A stretch of 64,000 bases of DNA from JAGLTZ01 sp964637695. GTDB taxonomy: Bacteria > Blakebacterota > Blakebacteria > Blakebacterales > Blakebacteraceae. This document shows, piece by piece, positions 51,812 through 60,439 of this stretch. The position numbers and the translations under genes were made by a program. The notes beneath the pieces are model-generated. The model ran no database searches and was not told the origin of the DNA. It saw only the letters and a list, made by a program, of their open reading frames with translations. The stretch lies in contig CAZWVF010000006.1 of the NCBI GenBank assembly GCA_964637695.1, positions 1 to 64,000 on the forward strand. The letters are read 5' to 3'. Each line of letters starts with the position of its first letter. The first letter of the stretch is position 1.

Positions 51812-54517
51812 TTACAGGGTCCTTGCGATCTCTTCGCGCATGTATATTTCTATGATGTCACCCACCTTGATATCGTTGAAATTCTCGATTCCAACGCCGC
51901 ATTCGAATCCCTCTCGAACCTCTTTGACGTCATCCTTGAATCTCCGGAGGCTTCCAACCCTGCCGTCGAATACCAGGATTCCGTCTCTGACCAGTCTGAC
52001 CGTGCTGTTCCTGCTTATCTGTCCTTCGACTACCATGCAGCCGGCAATAGCACCGACTCTGGGAATCCGGAAGGTGTCCCTGACCTCCAGAGTGCCTGTT
52101 ATCTCCTCCTTGATCTCCGGTTTGAGAAGACCCTCCAGCCCCTGCTTGATGTCCTCCACTGCTTCATAGATGATGTCGTAGAGTCTGATTTCGACTCCTG
52201 TTTCATCTGCCACTTCTCTGGCATTACGATCGGGTCTGACATGAAATCCCACGACAATGGCATTCGAGGCCTGCGCCAGCATCACGTCCCTCTCGTTGAT
52301 CCCGCCCACTCCCTGGTGGATAACACGGACCTGAACCTCTCCTGTGCTCAACTTGTGGAAGGAGTCGCTCAGGGCCTCGACAGATCCGTCGGTATCGCCC
52401 TTGACGATCAGGGGCAGTTCCTCGATTTCACCCTCTTCGATCCTGGTCCGGACATCACTGAGTGCCATCGCCTGGCGAACTGCAAACTCCTGCTCTCGCC
52501 TGATCTGCTGGCGTTTCTGCGAGAGGATCCTGGCTTCCTTTTCATCCGCCACGGTATGGAAGGAATCTCCCGGCTGCGGCAAGCCATCGAAACCAAGAAT
52601 CTGTACAGCCTGAGAAGGATGTGCATCACGCCGCGGCCGACCCCTGGGATCGAATAGTGCCCTGGCACGCCCGGAATGCATGCCGGCCAGGAAGGGATCT
52701 CCCTCCTTCAACTCACCCTTCTGTACCAGCACAGTTGCCACAGGCCCCCGCCCCTTGTCGAGTTCTGCTTCCAGTACCACACCCCTGGCCAGGCCGGTTC
52801 GGTCGGCTTTCAGTTCCAGCATTTCCGACTGCAGCAGGATCATCTCCAGCAGTCTGTCAACACCTTCCCCGGTTTTGGCCGAAACCGGCACGGCAACCGT
52901 ATCTCCGCCATACTCCTCGACAACGATGTTGTGCTGCGTGAGCTGCTGCTTGACTCCGTCCGGATCGGCGTCGGGAAGGTCGATCTTGTTTATGGCGACA
53001 ACCAATGGAACACCAGCAGCTTTTGCGTGGTTGATTGCCTCTACAGTCTGCGGCATGACTTTATCATCAGCAGCCACTACCAGCACGACCAGGTCTGTAA
53101 GCTGGGCGCCTCTTGCACGCATGGCGGTAAACGCCTCGTGACCCGGCGTATCGAGGAAGGTCACATTGCCGCCTTCGGTCTCCACCTCGTAGGCACCAAT
53201 ATGCTGGGTGATTCCGCCTACCTCGCCGGCAACAACACGTGTCCGTCGGATATAGTCGAGGAGTGAAGTTTTACCGTGGTCCACATGTCCCATTACGGTG
53301 ACAACAGGAGCCCGGGCAGTGAGCTTCTTCTTGTCCTGCTCCTCTTCAATTTCCTCCAGAAAATCCGCCCCGTATTCCTCAATCGATTCCACATCGAATC
53401 CGAATTCATCGGCAATGAATTCGATCGTCTCCATCTCGAGGCGCTGGTTTATCGTCACCACCAGGCCCAGCTGGAAACAGGCTGTAATAATATCGCTGGG
53501 TGAAAGTTCCATTTGTGAAGCCAGTTCAGACACGGAAGCGAATTCGGTGATCTGGATGACCTTCTTCTCCTCAACTTCGGCGATCTCATCCACCAGCTCT
53601 TCCGAGTCACGTCTGCGCTTCTTAACCTTTGTGCGTCCGTGACCACTTCTGATATCTGCCAGGGTTTCCTTGATCGTTGATTTGACTTCCTCTGCATCAA
53701 TGGCCTTGCGACCCTTCTTTCTCTTCTTCTTCCTTTTCGCCTCGGCAGGTGCCGGTCTTTGTGCCGGAGGACGCCTCTCCTTGACCCTCGGAGCCCTTCT
53801 CTCAATGATCTTGGGCCCGCTACCCTCTGTTTCACGTGCCTCCTTGCTCTGCCTTATCCTCTCTCGAAGGCTTGCACCTGACAGCCTGCCGGCAGTCACA
53901 TCTGCATCAATCTCAACTCCTTCTGCTGCTTTCATTGCATCGATAGCGATTTCTTCAGTCTCTGCTGCCTCTGCACCGTCTGCGACTTCGATCGACTCCT
54001 TTTCAGCAGAGAGAACAGCGGGCACTTTAATTTCCTCTTTCTCTTCCTCAATTGCCGGTCCCTGTGGCGCAGCGGCCTTCTCTGCCGCCAGGCGCTTCGC
54101 TTCAGCAGCCTGCCTCTTTATGCGCTCCGACTCGCTCTTGACGCGTGAGAGCTTCTCAACGACCCTTCGGGCAGCTTCATCACCCGGCCTGGTGACGGTT
54201 TTCTTCTCCTCAGCCACACCGTGACTTTCAGCCTTCCTTCTGGCAGCAGCTGCTTCCTTCTCCGCTTTCGCAGCTTCCATTTCAGCCTTTTCCAGTTCCT
54301 TGCGCTTTATTGCTACTTCCTTCTTCCGGGCTTCTTCGGCCAGAGCTTCCGCTTTCCGCCCCTCGAAATAATCAGTAATAGCTTCGAGCATCAATTCGTT
54401 GACAGGACTCATATGGCTCCTGGTTTCGAAGCCGATATTATTTAAGACTTCGATCATGGCCTGACTTGATACCTTGAACTGTCGCGCCACTTCATATACT
54501 CGGTTCTGCTTGCTCAA
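51812..54517 (-). CDS. infB: Translation initiation factor IF-2
   Basis: IF-2 is the GTPase that places initiator tRNA on the ribosome. A long N-terminal region of about 400 residues, rich in E, K and A, opens the protein. The G domain shows VVTVMGHVDHGKTSLLDYI, GGITQHIGAY (switch 1), FLDTPGHEAFTAM (G3) and AINKIDLP (G4). Domains II, III and C2 follow (for example KRVIHQGVG-like VRVIHQGVGGINERDV). TTG at 54517, after an ACGGAGG box, is the start and overlaps ylxQ by 4 bp. At 901 residues it is typical. Confidence 0.95.
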   Translation of the reverse strand: MSKQNRVYEVARQFKVSSQAMIEVLNNIGFETRSHMSPVNELMLEAITDYFEGRKAEALAEEARKKEVAIKRKELEKAEMEAAKAEKEAAAARRKAESHGVAEEKKTVTRPGDEAARRVVEKLSRVKSESERIKRQAAEAKRLAAEKAAAPQGPAIEEEKEEIKVPAVLSAEKESIEVADGAEAAETEEIAIDAMKAAEGVEIDADVTAGRLSGASLRERIRQSKEARETEGSGPKIIERRAPRVKERRPPAQRPAPAEAKRKKKRKKGRKAIDAEEVKSTIKETLADIRSGHGRTKVKKRRRDSEELVDEIAEVEEKKVIQITEFASVSELASQMELSPSDIITACFQLGLVVTINQRLEMETIEFIADEFGFDVESIEEYGADFLEEIEEEQDKKKLTARAPVVTVMGHVDHGKTSLLDYIRRTRVVAGEVGGITQHIGAYEVETEGGNVTFLDTPGHEAFTAMRARGAQLTDLVVLVVAADDKVMPQTVEAINHAKAAGVPLVVAINKIDLPDADPDGVKQQLTQHNIVVEEYGGDTVAVPVSAKTGEGVDRLLEMILLQSEMLELKADRTGLARGVVLEAELDKGRGPVATVLVQKGELKEGDPFLAGMHSGRARALFDPRGRPRRDAHPSQAVQILGFDGLPQPGDSFHTVADEKEARILSQKRQQIRREQEFAVRQAMALSDVRTRIEEGEIEELPLIVKGDTDGSVEALSDSFHKLSTGEVQVRVIHQGVGGINERDVMLAQASNAIVVGFHVRPDRNAREVADETGVEIRLYDIIYEAVEDIKQGLEGLLKPEIKEEITGTLEVRDTFRIPRVGAIAGCMVVEGQISRNSTVRLVRDGILVFDGRVGSLRRFKDDVKEVREGFECGVGIENFNDIKVGDIIEIYMREEIARTL

Positions 54518-54828
54518 ACCTGCCTCCGTAAAGCCTTATTAATTGCATCGGCCAATCCCCGGTCTGTGATGGCAACAACTGCCACTTCTCTTCGACCGAG
54601 CGCTCTGCCGAGCGATTTCCTGCTGCCCAGTTCAGTCATGGGTACTCTCTGTACCCTGCTGAGTGCCTGCATCTCATCTCTTATTGCACTGCCGGCGTCC
54701 CTGGCCAGAAAGAGATGTACAAAATTACCTCTGTGAACCACCGCACGCACAGAATCCCTGCCTGCAACGGCATTGCCCCCCTTCAGGGCAAGACCGATCA
54801 GATTATTCGGTGCCTCGTTGCTCTTCAT
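54514..54828 (-). CDS. ylxQ: YlxQ-like L7Ae/L30e-family RNA-binding protein
   Basis: The 104-residue protein has the L7Ae-like pattern: NLIGLALKGGNAVAGRDSVR, VHLFLARDAGSAI, VQRVPMTELGSRKSLG, AVVAITDRGLADAI. In Bacillus and relatives the equivalent YlxQ sits between nusA (or ylxR) and infB and may bind kink-turn RNA. No ylxR is found here; nusA overlaps this gene by 26 bp. Confidence 0.88.
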   Translation of the reverse strand: MKSNEAPNNLIGLALKGGNAVAGRDSVRAVVHRGNFVHLFLARDAGSAIRDEMQALSRVQRVPMTELGSRKSLGRALGRREVAVVAITDRGLADAINKALRRQV

Positions 54829-56410
54829 CTTCAGCTTTTTCTTTCACCTCAGGTTCTTGCGTCCCCACGGCTTCCTCAGCAGATTCCTCCGTTTCCTTTT
54901 CAGGCTCTCGAACCTCTTCTTCCACCGTTTCGGTGGTCTCTTCTTCTTCGGAAGAATCAGATTCATCCTCCCGTTCTTCATTCCGGCGCAGGATATCGGT
55001 TTCGATAATCCACTCCCGCTCATCGAGACCGTCGACAATCAGATCAGGTATTGCCGGTCTGGTTGATCCGGCGACACCCTTCTGCTCTGCTGCCCCCTCA
55101 CCAGATTCCGGAAATTCGACCTCCGGTTCTCTCTCCGGGGGTACGTACGGCTGGCCCGTGTACGCCTCGAGTGCTTTGATTATCCCCTTATAAGTGGCGG
55201 GACCGATCCCGGGGATCGCCTGTATCTCGTCGGGAGTCATTTCCAGCAGATCCTGTATGTATTCGATTTTCCTCACCCTGAGCAATTCTCCCTGGTGCTC
55301 GGTGATATCAAGTTCTCCAATCCGCTGATAGATGCCCTCGACCTCCTTGAGGGCTCTGTCGTAGTCCGATTCTGAAACAACGTCTATGCGGTAATCGACG
55401 AGTTCGCCAGCCAACCGTGCGTTTGTTCCTCCCGGTCCCAGTGCAAGCGGGATCTGGTCTTCCGGCATGATGAGCGTCATCTCCCGCCGTTCGTCATCTA
55501 TCAGCACCCGGCTGGTCTTCGCCGGACCGATTGCCTTTGTTACGAAAAAGGTGACGTCAGGACTCCACGGTACGATATCTATCCGTTCGTTGTTCAGCTC
55601 CCGTACGATGCTCTGAACGCGCGACCCTTTCATTCCGACACATGCTCCGACAGCATCTACCCTCAGATCGTGGCTGCGCACCGCAACCTTGCACCGCTCG
55701 CCGGGAGCCCTTGTGATCTTCTTTATCTCGACGATCCCCTCGTAGATTTCCGGGACTTCTATTGCGAAAAGACTTCGAACGAATTCTTCATCGGCACGAC
55801 TCAGAATGATCGAGGGTCCCTTGGCGTCCATCGAGACTTCCTTGACCAGAGCCCTGATCGTATCTCCCTGCCTGAAGTGCTCCCGCCTGATCTGCTCGCG
55901 ATAAGGCAAAACGGCTTCGACACGTCCCACATTGACCAGAAGGGCTCCACGGGTAACCTGCTGAACACTTCCGGTTATTATCTCGCCTTCGCGGTCGAGG
56001 TACTCCTCGAAAATCCTGTCGCGCTCAGCTTCCTTTATCCTCTGCTGCAGAACCTGCTTGGCTGCCTGGATTGCTGTCCTGCCGAAAGCTGTTACCGGTA
56101 CGTCCACATATATATGCCAGCCCACCTCGGTTTCCGTATCCAGCTTGCGAGCATTCTCAAGTGAGATCTGCAGCAGAGGCTCCGTGATCTCCTCTTCTGT
56201 CTCCACAATCTCTTTGACGATACCAAGCGAGATATGTCCCGTCTCCTTGTCGACATCCACGTCGACAGGATCGAGTGTGCCCAGAGCTTTCTTGGCTGCC
56301 GTCAGCAATCCAATTTCCAGGCTCTCGAACACTATTTCTCTCTTCAGATTCCTCTCGCGGGCTATCTGGCTCAGAGCTTCGATTATTTCATAATTGATAT
56401 CTTCAGACAT
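54803..56410 (-). CDS. nusA: Transcription termination/antitermination protein NusA
   Basis: NusA binds RNA polymerase and modulates pausing, termination and antitermination. The RNA polymerase-binding N-domain (about 1-130), S1 domain (GEIITGSVQQVTRGALLVNVG) and tandem KH domains (VDAVGACVGMKGSRVQSI, IPLALGPGGTNARLAGEL) are clear. A helix-hairpin-helix stretch (MTPDEIQAIPGIGPATYKGI) follows, then an unusual acidic tail of about 110 residues (EEREDESDSSEEEETT, many E). Full length is 535 residues. It lies between rimP and ylxQ. Confidence 0.95.
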   Translation of the reverse strand: MSEDINYEIIEALSQIARERNLKREIVFESLEIGLLTAAKKALGTLDPVDVDVDKETGHISLGIVKEIVETEEEITEPLLQISLENARKLDTETEVGWHIYVDVPVTAFGRTAIQAAKQVLQQRIKEAERDRIFEEYLDREGEIITGSVQQVTRGALLVNVGRVEAVLPYREQIRREHFRQGDTIRALVKEVSMDAKGPSIILSRADEEFVRSLFAIEVPEIYEGIVEIKKITRAPGERCKVAVRSHDLRVDAVGACVGMKGSRVQSIVRELNNERIDIVPWSPDVTFFVTKAIGPAKTSRVLIDDERREMTLIMPEDQIPLALGPGGTNARLAGELVDYRIDVVSESDYDRALKEVEGIYQRIGELDITEHQGELLRVRKIEYIQDLLEMTPDEIQAIPGIGPATYKGIIKALEAYTGQPYVPPEREPEVEFPESGEGAAEQKGVAGSTRPAIPDLIVDGLDEREWIIETDILRRNEEREDESDSSEEEETTETVEEEVREPEKETEESAEEAVGTQEPEVKEKAEDEEQRGTE

Positions 56411-56442
56411 TGATCCTCCAACCGGTTATTTGACCGGTTATG

Positions 56443-56940
56443 CTACATTAAGACCTCTATCGATCCTTCCAGGACTGATGACAGAGAGATTCTTTTCGGT
56501 TCGTTCTCGTTCTTCGTTTTTGTTGATCCCGACTCCGCAGGCGGTGGATCGAGAAGCAGGGAATCCTCTCCGACCTCCGTGAGCCGACCGATAACGGCTC
56601 GCGAGCCTCCATCCTCTTCTATTTTCAACTTCAATACTTCACCTATCGCCATCTCGAAATCACGGCGCGTCTGCAGTTTCCTGTCGAGCCCGGGCGAGGA
56701 GACTTCAATCGAGAGTGATCCCAGCAATTCCTCCTCATGATCTATCTCACGTGACAATCTCCTGCTGATCCTCGTGCAATCTTCGACAGTCACACCAGCG
56801 TGCGTGTAGATGTAGACGCGGAGCAGGCCCGATCTGCTGCTGCCCGAAAGATCTGCTTCGACCAGCTCGACATCCTCCTCCAACTCGAGAACCCGGTCGA
56901 TGCACTCCCGTATCAGAATCTCTCTACTGCCTGTTTCCAC
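56443..56940 (-). CDS. rimP: Ribosome maturation factor RimP
   Basis: RimP assists 30S subunit assembly and heads the rimP-nusA-infB operon in many bacteria. The start chosen is GTG at 56940 (165 residues), where the RimP N-domain begins (VETGSREILIRECIDRVLE). A longer in-frame reading runs to 57117 but covers non-conserved sequence and a structured leader, so it is not used. The core shows LRVYIYTHAGVTVEDCTRISRRLSRE and LSIEVSSPGLDRKLQTRRDFE. An E. coli-like fold is expected. Confidence 0.88.
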   Translation of the reverse strand: METGSREILIRECIDRVLELEEDVELVEADLSGSSRSGLLRVYIYTHAGVTVEDCTRISRRLSREIDHEEELLGSLSIEVSSPGLDRKLQTRRDFEMAIGEVLKLKIEEDGGSRAVIGRLTEVGEDSLLLDPPPAESGSTKTKNENEPKRISLSSVLEGSIEVLM

Positions 56941-57057
56941 TGTTTCGACATTCCTCCACTCAGATTTAAACACACTCTTAACCTGACTCCGAGGACCTCC
57001 ATGTTCAATTAGGCGCAATGCGATCCGATTAAAGGACCAGCAGAAACTTGCGGAGAT

Positions 57058-57110
57058 CCCCGACCCGCCGGCCATTCTCCTCTCCTCAGGCGAGAGGAGT
57101 CCCGGTGGGG
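57058..57110 (-). promoter_or_regulatory. Structured RNA leader upstream of rimP
   Basis: On the minus-strand transcript an outer stem CCCCACC / GGUCGGGG (57104-57110 with 57058-57065, one bulged C) encloses an 8-bp hairpin CUCCUCUC / GAGAGGAG (57077-57084 with 57092-57099, 7-nt loop). A promoter-like TATAAC (minus strand near 57132) is upstream. No U-run follows, so a terminator is not indicated. It lies in the 260-bp gap between the biotin carrier gene and rimP; nothing else is seen there. Confidence 0.45.
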
Positions 57111-57201
57111 TCAGCAATCCGGATGAGTTGTTATAATTAAGGGATTCTATCAGGACAGCGCAATACTGTTGGTGATTTTAAACAGGGAGCCCTTATTAAC
57201 A

Positions 57202-57747
57202 CTATTCGCCCTCCGAGACGACCCGAACCAGTGGATCTCCCCGTTCAACTACCTGTCCCGCTTCGACGAGCACTTTATCGATCTTCCCGCCGATCGATGC
57301 TCTGATCAGGTTCTCCATTTTCATCGATTCAACGACAGCGACCCCGTCACCTTCATCTATTACAGCCCCCTCCTCGACTTCAATCGACAGAACCAATCCC
57401 GGCATGGGTGCGGTTATCTCTCCCGAATCGATCCCGCCACCGCCTACGGTGATTTCCTTCTTCAGATGGTATAGTCGCGTCTCTTCAACCTGAGTTGTGA
57501 ACTGATGACCGGATAACGAAACGATATATCCTACCTCGATCCTTCTTATAAACAGGGGTATGCCCGTGTTGTCCAGATTCAACAGATACCTGTCATCGTG
57601 GATATGGTTGAGGGAGGCTCTCGATTGCCGGGTGATTCCCTTGCCCTGCCCGTACTCAAGCATGTATTCACTTTCACCGGAATCCCGTTTGAGCTTCAGA
57701 TCGAAGACGATCCCGCCGATCGTAACCGTCCAGGCTATTTTCGCCAT
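57202..57747 (-). CDS. Biotin carboxyl carrier protein of acyl-CoA carboxylase
   Basis: The 181-residue protein carries biotin for an acyl-CoA carboxylase. The biotin attachment site is ESMKMEN (Lys143), within a biotinyl domain APMPGLVLSIEVEEG ... GQVVERGDPL. An N-terminal beta region (about 1-100, TVTIGGIVFDLKLKRD and IVSLSGHQFTTQVEE) resembles the BT domain of propionyl-CoA carboxylase alpha chains. ATG at 57747 follows a GGGAG box; the gene overlaps the biotin carboxylase stop by 13 bp. It is the last gene of the coaE-to-biotin operon. Confidence 0.9.
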   Translation of the reverse strand: MAKIAWTVTIGGIVFDLKLKRDSGESEYMLEYGQGKGITRQSRASLNHIHDDRYLLNLDNTGIPLFIRRIEVGYIVSLSGHQFTTQVEETRLYHLKKEITVGGGGIDSGEITAPMPGLVLSIEVEEGAVIDEGDGVAVVESMKMENLIRASIGGKIDKVLVEAGQVVERGDPLVRVVSEGE

Positions 57748-59264
57748 TCGCGCAGCTCCCTCCCCTTCAGAACCCAACCGCTTTCTCTTGTCCTCCCCTC
57801 CGATTTCCTTCTGTTTATCACTGCGATCGAACTCTGCTTCGAATCATGAAACAGGGCAGTAGCAACCGCTGCAAGGAAAACACTCTGGTCCATATCCTCG
57901 CCCGCACTCTCCCTTCGCTCCATCATCTCAGACACGATCTGAGTGTTGTACTCTCCTGACTGGAAAGCCTCGAAGGCAAGTATTTCGCGCAGGAATGGGA
58001 TGATCGTGGTAACCCCGGTGATCTGGTATTCCTCCAGAGCCCGGTTGATACGATTGATCATCGCGGTTCTGTCAGGTGCCCAGGCTACGAGCTTGGCGAT
58101 AAGGGGGTCGTAATGAAGGGTGACCCTGCTGCCAACGGTGATCCCGCTGTCGTGCCTTATTCCAGGTCCCGAAGGTGCTTCGATATGATCAATCAGGCCG
58201 GGTGAGGGGAAGAAGTTGTTATCGGGGTCTTCGGCGTATATACGCACTTCGATGGAATTGCCCGAAGGCTCGATCTCTTCCTGACTGTATCCGAGTGGAT
58301 GACCTGCTGCGATCCTCAACTGGTCGGACACGAGATCGCGTCCTGTGACCATCTCGGTGACAGGATGTTCCACCTGCAGGCGGGCATTTACCTCCAGAAA
58401 GTAAAACTCACCTTTCTCCAGAAGGAACTCGACTGTTCCTGCCCCGCGATAATCGGCCGCAGCAGCAATCCTTACTGCGGCTGCACCCATTCTCTGGCGC
58501 AGCTGGTGATCGAGGGCGGGACTGGGTGTCTCTTCGATTATCTTCTGATAACGACGCTGGACGCTGCACTCTCTATCTCCCAGCCAGACACATCCACCGT
58601 GGGAGTCGGCCATTATCTGGAATTCGACGTGGCGGGGGCGGACCAGGTACTTCTCAATGAAAACAGATTCATCTCCAAACGCCGATCCTGCCTCGGAGCG
58701 TGCCAGTTTCAGCGAGTCCTCCAGCTCCCCCCTGCTTTCGACGACACGCATTCCCTTTCCTCCGCCTCCCGCTGCAGCTTTCAGGAGAACGGGGTATCCA
58801 ATATTCCCGGCAGCCTCGATGGCTTCTTCCAGATCGCGAACAGGCTGATCGGTTCCGGGCACGACAGGGACTTCATTTGCCTCAGCCATTTTCCGGGCAG
58901 CAGTTTTGTCGCCCAGAAGACGCATCGGACCGGGTGGAGGGCCAATCCATACCAGGCCTGCATCTGTGACAGCTTCGGCAAATTCAGGATTTTCTGCCAG
59001 AAAGCCGTATCCTGGATGAACAGCTTCAGCTCCGCTCAGCTTCGCTGCATCCAGAATGTTCCCTGTGACCAGATACGACTGGCGGGCAGGCGCCGGACCG
59101 ATCAGATAAGCCTCTCCAGCCGACCATACATGAGGAGCCCTGCTATCCGCCTCGCTGTATACTGCTACGGTTTCAATCCCGAGTTCGTGGCACGTTCTGA
59201 ATATGCGGATTGCTATCTCGCCGCGATTGGCCACCAGCACTTTTGAAAATAAGGGATCTTTCAC
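57735..59264 (-). CDS. accC: Biotin carboxylase subunit of acyl-CoA carboxylase
   Basis: The enzyme carboxylates biotin with ATP and bicarbonate. VANRGEIAIRIFRTCHELGI opens the biotin carboxylase N-domain. The ATP-grasp loop KAAAGGGGKGMRVV, the catalytic-site stretch EFLLEKGEFYFLEVNARLQVEHPVTE, and the domain C segment EVRIYAEDPDNNFFPS are all present. GTG at 59264, nine bases after a GAGG box and 17 bp after the aminotransferase, gives 509 residues; earlier in-frame ATG would overlap the previous gene. With the separate carrier protein this is a split version of an acyl-CoA carboxylase alpha chain. Confidence 0.92.
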   Translation of the reverse strand: MKDPLFSKVLVANRGEIAIRIFRTCHELGIETVAVYSEADSRAPHVWSAGEAYLIGPAPARQSYLVTGNILDAAKLSGAEAVHPGYGFLAENPEFAEAVTDAGLVWIGPPPGPMRLLGDKTAARKMAEANEVPVVPGTDQPVRDLEEAIEAAGNIGYPVLLKAAAGGGGKGMRVVESRGELEDSLKLARSEAGSAFGDESVFIEKYLVRPRHVEFQIMADSHGGCVWLGDRECSVQRRYQKIIEETPSPALDHQLRQRMGAAAVRIAAAADYRGAGTVEFLLEKGEFYFLEVNARLQVEHPVTEMVTGRDLVSDQLRIAAGHPLGYSQEEIEPSGNSIEVRIYAEDPDNNFFPSPGLIDHIEAPSGPGIRHDSGITVGSRVTLHYDPLIAKLVAWAPDRTAMINRINRALEEYQITGVTTIIPFLREILAFEAFQSGEYNTQIVSEMMERRESAGEDMDQSVFLAAVATALFHDSKQSSIAVINRRKSEGRTRESGWVLKGRELREWRK

Positions 59265-59280
59265 AAAAACGATCCTCGCT

Positions 59281-60435
59281 CTACTCTGCGAGCCTGGCTT
59301 CGGCGGCTGCAACACCTGCTCCATCTTTTCTATATGTTATCTGCTCCACGGCCGAGAGAAATGCTTTCAGATTCTCCGGAGTGCTCGAAGTTCCCATCAA
59401 TCCCACCCTTACCACCTGACCGGCAAGGGGACCAAGGCCGCCTCCTATCTCGATGCCGAATTCATTCAGGAGCCTTCCCCGCAGTTCCTTCTCATCCACG
59501 TGCACGGGCGGTTTGACAGTCGTTAGAGGCACAAGACGGTACTCCTCGTCAACAAACAGTTCCCATTCCAGCGCTTCCAGGCCTGCCCAGAGTGCCTCTG
59601 CGTGGATTCGATGTCTCTTCCATCTCGCCTCCAGCCCTTCATCGAGCACCTGCATAAGGCCCGCGTGCAGAGAATAGACCATATTAATCGGGGCCGTGTG
59701 GTGGTATCGCCTGTGCTCCCCCCAGTAATCCCTGATCATCGACATGTCGAGGTACCAGGAGGATACGCTCAGAGATCGATTGTCCAGCTTTTCGACCGCT
59801 CCGGCAGAAAAGCTCAGAGGTGAGAGCCCCGGCGGTACCGAAAGGCATTTCTGAGTTCCCGAATAGCAGGCGTCTACCTTCCAGTGGTCGAGAAAGATCG
59901 GAACCCCTCCCAGGCTCGTAACGCAATCTATCAGGAGCAATGCACCATGTTCGTGGCAGAGATTGCCGAGACCGTCAAGAGGTTGAAGAACGCCTGTTGA
60001 CGTCTCACCGTGAACCAGCATCACCAGGCTGGCTGGAGCTGCTTTGAGAGCTCTTTCGACGGCGTCGTGGGGAATCGGTTGACCCCACCCGGCTGTCAGG
60101 GGCACTATGTCCGCTTTCACCCGCTGGAGCATGTCCACCAGCCGGGTTCCGAACACACCGTTCACTCCAACGATGACTCTCTCTCCCGGTTCAACAAGGT
60201 TGTCAACGGCTGCCTCCATTGCAGCACTGCCTGTACCTGAGACAGCTATCGTGAACTCATTATCCGTTTTCAGTACCTCTCTCAGCATCTTCTGTACTTC
60301 GTCCATCACCTGCAGGAAAACAGGATCGAGGTGTCCGATAGTTGGAAGTGCAAGTGCTTCCAGAACTGCTGAATCCACGTTGCTGGGTCCAGGTCCCATC
60401 AAGATTCGGTCGGGTATGCTGCTTAGTCTGCTCAC
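59281..60435 (-). CDS. Class V aminotransferase (alanine-glyoxylate/serine-pyruvate type)
   Basis: The enzyme uses pyridoxal phosphate bound to Lys196 in SGTQKCLSVPPG; the aspartate contacting the cofactor ring is Asp170 (LLIDCVTSLGG). The N-terminal MGPGPSNVDSAVLEAL is the family start. GTG at 60435, 4 bp after the M14 peptidase stop, gives 384 residues. Substrates such as alanine plus glyoxylate or serine plus pyruvate are inferred. It is embedded in an acyl-CoA carboxylase cluster. Confidence 0.9.
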   Translation of the reverse strand: MSRLSSIPDRILMGPGPSNVDSAVLEALALPTIGHLDPVFLQVMDEVQKMLREVLKTDNEFTIAVSGTGSAAMEAAVDNLVEPGERVIVGVNGVFGTRLVDMLQRVKADIVPLTAGWGQPIPHDAVERALKAAPASLVMLVHGETSTGVLQPLDGLGNLCHEHGALLLIDCVTSLGGVPIFLDHWKVDACYSGTQKCLSVPPGLSPLSFSAGAVEKLDNRSLSVSSWYLDMSMIRDYWGEHRRYHHTAPINMVYSLHAGLMQVLDEGLEARWKRHRIHAEALWAGLEALEWELFVDEEYRLVPLTTVKPPVHVDEKELRGRLLNEFGIEIGGGLGPLAGQVVRVGLMGTSSTPENLKAFLSAVEQITYRKDGAGVAAAEARLAE

Positions 60436-60439
60436 AGTG

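Noticed and set aside
56941..57117. Longer N-terminus of RimP (start at 57117)
   Set aside because: The extra 59 residues are not RimP-like and lie over a structured leader with good RNA pairing.
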